From Superficieibacter sp. HKU1 (GTDB taxonomy: Bacteria > Pseudomonadota > Gammaproteobacteria > Enterobacterales > Enterobacteriaceae), in assembly GCF_029319185.1 (NCBI RefSeq), contig NZ_CP119754.1, positions 310,001-374,000 of the forward strand: a stretch of DNA of 64,000 bases. The letters are read 5' to 3'. Both the position numbers and the translations under genes were made by a program. Under the pieces are notes generated by a model. It made no database searches and was not told where the DNA came from. It saw nothing but the letters and a program-made list of their open reading frames with translations. The number at the start of each line of letters is the position of its first letter. Position 1 is the first letter of the stretch. Positions 60,253-64,000 of the stretch are shown here, piece after piece.

Positions 60253-60357
60253 ATGCAGCACGTGTTAATGGCGATGTTGCAGGATCTGACGGTATGCACC
60301 CTCGCGGGGGTGTTATCCGGTCTTATCCTGGTTTACCTTGCCCGCCGCCGTAAATAA
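60253..60357 (+). CDS. Ldr-like small hydrophobic type I toxin
   Basis: A 34-residue ORF below usual length cut-offs. QDLTVCTLAGVLSGLILVYLARRRK lines up with the E. coli LdrA/D C-terminal part DLAAPVIAGILASMIVNWLNKRK: Asp-Leu, Ala-Gly-Ile/Val-Leu, a hydrophobic helix and a basic end. Total length is within one residue of LdrD. The long leader, an antisense terminator at 60141-60181 and a strong hairpin after the gene (GGTCAGGGG, GCGA loop, CCCCTGACC at 60408-60429) complete the ldr/rdl layout. Such toxins insert into the inner membrane. The match is by eye, so moderate certainty. Confidence 0.65.
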   Translation: MQHVLMAMLQDLTVCTLAGVLSGLILVYLARRRK

Positions 60358-60407
60358 CGGTAGCACTTAAACGGGCTGCAGGCCGCACTGGCGACGCGCC
60401 CGGAGCC

Positions 60408-60429
60408 GGTCAGGGGGCGACCCCTGACC
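60408..60429 (+). terminator. Hairpin at the end of the Ldr-like transcript
   Basis: A perfect 9-bp stem, GGTCAGGGG and CCCCTGACC, with a GCGA loop. It is followed by ATTTTCGG, a weak T tract. It lies 50 nt past the toxin stop and probably ends or stabilises its mRNA. Confidence 0.6.
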
Positions 60430-60492
60430 ATTTTCGGTATATTGCCAGTGAGTGCGGTTTATTACCGCTTCCCTTAAAAAAGAAGCAGCAAA

Positions 60493-60981
60493 TTATTTCA
60501 ACCGCGCCATAAAATAGGCATCCACATATTTTCCATTACGCAGCGCGTAATTCTTGCCGGTGCCTTCAATGTCAAAACCGAACTTCTGATACAGTGCCAC
60601 CGCAGCCGGATTCCCGACAAAGACCGTTAATTCGATCCGCTCAATACGTAGCCAGTTATCGCAGAGATTCACCATTTCGCGCATCAGAGCCGATCCTACG
60701 CCGCGCTGGCGAAAATCAGGTGCAGTACTGATACCAAAACTGGCAACGTGACCGCGACGCGCGTTTTGTTCAACGCGCAGTGCCAGATGTCCGACAACCT
60801 GCTCATCAATACAGGCTACCAGATGACGAAGACCCGGCTGGGGTTTTAGCCGCTCTTGCCATAGCTCGACGGAAGGATAGGGAAGCTGGAGCAGATCAGG
60901 ATACACCTCAGGATGCGCATTGATTTGACGTAATGCTTCTGCGTCGCGCGTTTCGATGTGGCGTATCACAATATCGCTCAT
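60493..60981 (-). CDS. aaaT: L-amino acid N-acetyltransferase AaaT (YhhY)
   Basis: A 162-residue GNAT enzyme equal in length to E. coli YhhY/AaaT. VIRHIETRDAEALRQINAHPEVYPDLLQLPYPS, the acetyl-CoA loop RQRGVGSALMREMVNLCDNWLRIERIELTVFV, and the ending FGFDIEGTGKNYALRNGKYVDAYFMARLK are all conserved. E. coli AaaT acetylates L-phenylalanine, L-methionine and similar amino acids. AAAAGGA before ATG 60981 fixes the start over the ORF to 61044. It diverges from ryhB, as in K-12. Confidence 0.94.
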   Translation of the reverse strand: MSDIVIRHIETRDAEALRQINAHPEVYPDLLQLPYPSVELWQERLKPQPGLRHLVACIDEQVVGHLALRVEQNARRGHVASFGISTAPDFRQRGVGSALMREMVNLCDNWLRIERIELTVFVGNPAAVALYQKFGFDIEGTGKNYALRNGKYVDAYFMARLK

Positions 60982-61083
60982 TCCTTTTATCCTCAGTGTG
61001 TTAGAAGTCCCCTTTAACATCAATGACTTTCGCAACGCTGTCAACCGGCAAAATTTTCAAAAAAGGAGTAGACAAGTGCGAAT

Positions 61084-61102
61084 GATAATGATTATTATTG
61101 TC
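61084..61102. promoter_or_regulatory. Fur box of the ryhB promoter
   Basis: GATAATGATTATTATTGTC matches the Fur consensus GATAATGATAATCATTATC at 16 of 19 positions. It sits immediately before the ryhB transcript start, so iron-loaded Fur would repress ryhB, as in E. coli. Confidence 0.92.
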
Positions 61103-61104
61103 AT

Positions 61105-61199
61105 GCGTTCAGGGAGTCCTTTACGGAGAACCTGAAAGCACGACATTGCTCACATTGCTTCCAGTATTATCTTAGCCAGCCGCGTGCTGGCTTTTTTTT
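61105..61199 (+). ncRNA. ryhB: Iron-stress small RNA RyhB
   Basis: The region starting GCGTTCAGGG and containing ACCTGAAAGCACGACATTGC, TCACATTGCTTCCAGTATTA and the terminator stem AGCCAGC/GCTGGCT with a run of T is the RyhB sequence, about 95 nt. The seed region that pairs with sodB, sdhC and other mRNAs is intact. With Hfq it represses iron-using proteins when Fur is inactive. It diverges from aaaT, and lies 5 nt from the convergent lacY stop. Confidence 0.97.
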
Positions 61200-61203
61200 A
61201 CCC

Positions 61204-62463
61204 TCAGGCCAGCGTTTCCCGCTTACCAAAGGAGCGGATTGCCGCCAGCGGGCCCATGCCGCTTAGCGTAAAGATGGATAGCACGGTGAAGGCCAGCGCC
61301 ACCAAACCCAGCACCAGATACGCGCCATGGAAGCCCACCTTGTCATACATGTATCCTGCAAACACCGACATAAATATCATGGCCAGTTGTTTGAAGAAAC
61401 AGAAGCAGACCAGGTAAATCGTCGCCGAAAAACGCACTTCAAACTGACTGGTGATGTATTTAAAGCAGCCGACGATCAGAAAGGGGATCTCGAACATATG
61501 CAGCGTTTTCAGGATAATCACTTCCAGCGGTGAAGAGGCAAACGACGAACCGATAATGCGCACTGACATGATCGCACCTGCCAGCAGCAGCGCGTTTTTC
61601 CCGCCGATGCGGTTCACAATCAGCGGCGCAAAAAACATGATGCAGGCGTTGAGCAGTTCGCCCATGGTGGTGACGTAGCCAAAGACACGGGTTCCCTGGT
61701 CGTGCGTCGTAAAGAACGAGGTAAAGAAGTTGGCGAATTGCTGGTCGAAAACGTCATAGGTACAGGAGACGCCGACCACGTACAACGACAGGAACCAGAG
61801 CTTCGGGTTTTTAACCAGTTCCAGCGCCAGGCGGAAGCTGAACGGTGAATGGTTTGCGCCCAGCGAATCAGCGACCTGCGCTGAAGGCTGCGCTTGCGGC
61901 CTGGCAATAAACAGCAGGATCGCAAGGATCACCGCGCAGCCGGAGCCAAGCCAGAAGACAAACTGGTTGTTGATGGTGAACATAATGCCGACAATAGAAG
62001 CGCACAGTGCCCAGCCGATGCAGCCGAATAACCGCGCCCGTCCAAATTCAAACTGACTGCGGCGACTCACTTTCTCGATGTAGGCTTCAATCGCCGGCGC
62101 GCCGCCGTTGTAGATGAATCCCAGATAGATCCCGCCGACAATCGATCCCAGCAGAATATTGGTTTGTAGTAGCGGACCAAATACATAAATAAAGAAGGGG
62201 GCGAACATCACCAGCATACCGGTAATGATCCACAGCAGATGTTTCCTCAATCCCAGTTTGTCGGACAGCAGGCCAAAAATCGGTTGAAATAGCAAAGAGA
62301 AAAAGGAGATACAGGCAAAAATAATCCCCGTGTCGCTCTTGCTGATGTGGTTGATATCATGCAACCAGATAGGGAAAAAAGGGAAATACGCTCCCATGAT
62401 AAAAAAGTAAAAGAAAAAGAACAGCCCGAACATCCAGAAATTGGTGTTTTTTAAGTAGTACAT
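61204..62463 (-). CDS. lacY: Lactose permease LacY
   Basis: A 419-residue lactose/proton symporter. YYLKNTNFWMFGLFFFFYFFIMGAYFPFFPIWLHDINHISKSDTG matches LacY. The functional residues seen are Glu126 and Arg144 in AYIEKVSRRSQFEFGRAR, and the Lys-Glu-His-Arg region in VRIIGSS (Arg302), TLHMFEIPF (His322, Glu325). It ends ETLA where E. coli LacY ends in a different short tail. lacZ is 63 nt upstream. No lacA follows; ryhB begins on the opposite strand within 5 nt of the stop. Confidence 0.97.
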   Translation of the reverse strand: MYYLKNTNFWMFGLFFFFYFFIMGAYFPFFPIWLHDINHISKSDTGIIFACISFFSLLFQPIFGLLSDKLGLRKHLLWIITGMLVMFAPFFIYVFGPLLQTNILLGSIVGGIYLGFIYNGGAPAIEAYIEKVSRRSQFEFGRARLFGCIGWALCASIVGIMFTINNQFVFWLGSGCAVILAILLFIARPQAQPSAQVADSLGANHSPFSFRLALELVKNPKLWFLSLYVVGVSCTYDVFDQQFANFFTSFFTTHDQGTRVFGYVTTMGELLNACIMFFAPLIVNRIGGKNALLLAGAIMSVRIIGSSFASSPLEVIILKTLHMFEIPFLIVGCFKYITSQFEVRFSATIYLVCFCFFKQLAMIFMSVFAGYMYDKVGFHGAYLVLGLVALAFTVLSIFTLSGMGPLAAIRSFGKRETLA

Positions 62464-62487
62464 GATTTTTATCCTTAGGGTAGCAGC

Positions 62488-62510
62488 GGGCAGACTGGCC
62501 AGGCCTGCCC
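62488..62510. other. lacZ-lacY intercistronic hairpin
   Basis: GGGCAG (62488-62493) and CTGCCC (62505-62510) form a stem in the 63-nt spacer, with GGCC inner pairing. A comparable REP-like element lies between lacY and lacA in E. coli, but its presence between Z and Y may set the relative levels of the two proteins. Confidence 0.5.
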
Positions 62511-62526
62511 GAATAGAAGCCCGCCG

Positions 62527-64000
62527 TTAACGACGGGCCCAGCTCAGCGCATAGTGGTAATGACTTTCCTGTAATAAAAATTCGGCTGAAACGCTGGGGC
62601 TCCAGGAATCGTCGCCGCCGACGCCCATATGGAAACCATCCAGATTCAGCCAGACGCCCGGTTCTTCCCTTAACAGATGGCGGTGCGAGGTCTCCCGCAA
62701 CTGCTTCTGTCCGTAGCGACTGATATTGAAATGGAAATTGCCCTGCCAGCAGCTGTCGCCATATTCCAGCCGTGTGGTATCGCAGCGCAGGCCGTTTTCG
62801 CCCGGGAAGACGTAAGGGGTATAGAGATCGCACAGCGGGCGCTGCCAACGGTCGTAACGGGCGGAGGATTTCCGGTCCGGATAGTTTTCATGCGGCCCCA
62901 GCCCCTGCCAGGTGACGTCAGGCTCTACGTCCGCCAGTTGGCAGGTCAGACCGATACGCGCCGGGGCGGGCGTGCCATGGGCAACATCGACATCCACGCT
63001 GATGTGCAGTTCACCCTGGGCGTCAATGCGGTATGTTTTGCAGCTGATAAACAATGTCTTGCCCTGATGCTGCCAGAGATGTGCAGTATGGAGCTGGATC
63101 TCCTGCCCGCAGGTATTGGCGTCGCAGCGTGCCAGCGAAGACTCAAGATCGTACATCCCCGCCGCTTTCCAGCGTTCCATCCAGGCGTTAGGGTCAATGC
63201 GGGTGGCCTCGCTGACGCCGATGTCGTTATCGAGCGGCGCACGGGTGAACTGATCCTGCAACGGCGTGAGCAGCGTCTCTTTGCCATCCGCCCACCACTG
63301 TGAGAGCAGGCCAGTCTGACGGCTGAACTGCCAGCGCTGGCTGCCGTGGTGGATTTCATAATACGCTTCGCTGACGTTAAGCTGCGGCGCGCTGCCCGTC
63401 CGTGGAGCGGGAGAAACGTCGATGACCTCCGGCATACGCCACTGTTGCCACGCGCAGACATGTCCGGCCTCGCTCCAGGCGGTAGCGGCAATCTGCTGTA
63501 CTTCGACATTGAGCCAGACCTGCCCCGGCCGGGTCACGCTGGGGAGCGCATCCAGCAGTAGCGTCTGCGTGCCTTGCGGCGCAATATTCAGCACCGCTTC
63601 GCCCTGCGCCAGCGTCTCGCCTTCCTGCTTCAGCGTCCAGATCAGACGTTCGTTATCGCTGTGGCGGAACAGATATTCGCTGGTGATGAGCAGCCTGTTC
63701 TCATGCAGGGTGAACTGGAAAAACTGCTGTGCCTGTTGCGCTTCATAGAGTGAAGGATGCGGCGTGCGATCGGCGAAGACCAGTCCGTTCATACAGAACT
63801 GGCGATCGTTGGGCGTATCACCGAAATCGCCGCCGTAGGCTGAGAAAGGCTGGCCGCTATCGTCGTGCTTGATCAGTGACTGATCGACCCAGTCCCAGAT
63901 AAACCCGCCCTGCAGCCGTGGATGCTGGCGGAATGCCGCCCAGTATTTATGAAACCCGCCAAGGCTGTTGCCCATAGCGTGAGCATACTCGCAGAGGATC
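62527..64000 (-). CDS. lacZ: Beta-galactosidase LacZ (3' part; 5' end outside the window)
   Basis: The C-terminal about 491 residues of beta-galactosidase. The first codons in the window read ILCEYAHAMGNSLGGFHKYW, so the nucleophile corresponding to Glu537 and His540 is included. Later come GGFIWDWVDQSL, FCMNGLVFADRTPHP, LDNDIGVSEATRIDPNAW (small-chain beta-galactosidase domain 5) and GVGGDDSWSPSVS near the end with the equivalent of Trp999. The acid/base Glu461 and the tetramer-forming N-terminus lie beyond position 64000. It hydrolyses lactose and forms allolactose. It appears intact to the window edge. Confidence 0.97.
   Translation of the reverse strand, partial: ILCEYAHAMGNSLGGFHKYWAAFRQHPRLQGGFIWDWVDQSLIKHDDSGQPFSAYGGDFGDTPNDRQFCMNGLVFADRTPHPSLYEAQQAQQFFQFTLHENRLLITSEYLFRHSDNERLIWTLKQEGETLAQGEAVLNIAPQGTQTLLLDALPSVTRPGQVWLNVEVQQIAATAWSEAGHVCAWQQWRMPEVIDVSPAPRTGSAPQLNVSEAYYEIHHGSQRWQFSRQTGLLSQWWADGKETLLTPLQDQFTRAPLDNDIGVSEATRIDPNAWMERWKAAGMYDLESSLARCDANTCGQEIQLHTAHLWQHQGKTLFISCKTYRIDAQGELHISVDVDVAHGTPAPARIGLTCQLADVEPDVTWQGLGPHENYPDRKSSARYDRWQRPLCDLYTPYVFPGENGLRCDTTRLEYGDSCWQGNFHFNISRYGQKQLRETSHRHLLREEPGVWLNLDGFHMGVGGDDSWSPSVSAEFLLQESHYHYALSWARR

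Noticed and set aside
1..64000. CRISPR arrays, tRNA or rRNA genes, prophage
   Set aside because: No regularly spaced repeats, tRNA cloverleaf-type sequences, rRNA stretches or phage structural genes were seen.

Overview
The window is chromosomal DNA from a member of the Enterobacteriaceae. Most genes are close relatives of Escherichia coli K-12 genes from roughly minutes 77-78, in the same neighbourhoods: uspA/uspB/pitA/yhiN, nikABCDE-nikR, yhhT/yhhS/dcrB/yhhQ/tusA, zntA/yhhN/yhhL/rsmD, ftsYEX-rpoH, livJ/panM/livKHMGF, ugpBAECQ, yhhA/ggt, aaaT and ryhB. The lac genes beside ryhB, the fairly high GC content and the accessory insertions fit a Citrobacter-like genome (Citrobacter or a near relative), but the species cannot be fixed from the sequence alone.

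Layout. 1-7050: an accessory carbohydrate cluster. A minus-strand operon encodes a sorbitol-6-phosphate-dehydrogenase-like SDR, mannitol-type PTS IICB and IIA, a DeoR regulator, a mannitol-1-phosphate-dehydrogenase-like enzyme and a dedicated HPr-like protein. It converges with plus-strand genes for a ribulose-phosphate-3-epimerase-like protein, a SIS-domain phosphohexuloisomerase and a hexitol-phosphatase-like HAD enzyme. 7130-7360 holds two operator-like inverted repeats. 7500-11700: uspA, uspB, pitA, yhiN. 11900-14900: a yeaR / double-domain yoaG / yeaR triplet, an SDR and a TacAT-type toxin-antitoxin pair. 14886-20242: the nickel importer nikABCDE with nikR and a clear NikR operator. 20322-24540: yhhT, yhhS, dcrB, yhhQ, tusA. 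24667-31517: an accessory block between tusA and zntA, comprising a MocR-type regulator divergent from an amidohydrolase and two paralogous 14-helix MFS transporters, with a long structured intergenic element. 31523-41444: zntA with its ZntR site, yhhN, yhhL, rsmD, ftsYEX, rpoH and a PuuE-like aminotransferase. 41662-51893: the leucine/branched-chain amino acid transport genes, interrupted by an AtaRT-type toxin-antitoxin pair and a DUF2207 membrane protein. 51981-52567: a Phd/Doc-type pair. 52621-57698: the ugp glycerol-3-phosphate regulon with Pho boxes. 57695-59932: yhhA and ggt. 60141-60430: an Ldr-like type I toxin with a likely antisense RNA. 60493-61199: aaaT and the iron-regulated small RNA RyhB. 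61204-64000: lacY and the 3' part of lacZ, which runs off the window.

The most unusual content is the nine-gene polyol/ketose-phosphate cluster at the left edge, the MocR-amidohydrolase-MFS-MFS block with its structured spacer, the duplicated YoaG protein, and three toxin-antitoxin pairs plus a type I toxin lodged between housekeeping operons. I saw no tRNA, rRNA, CRISPR array or intact insertion sequence. Genes I expect from the E. coli order but do not find here are acpT (between yhhT and nikA), yhhM (between yhhN and yhhL), yhhX (beside ryhB) and lacA (after lacY).
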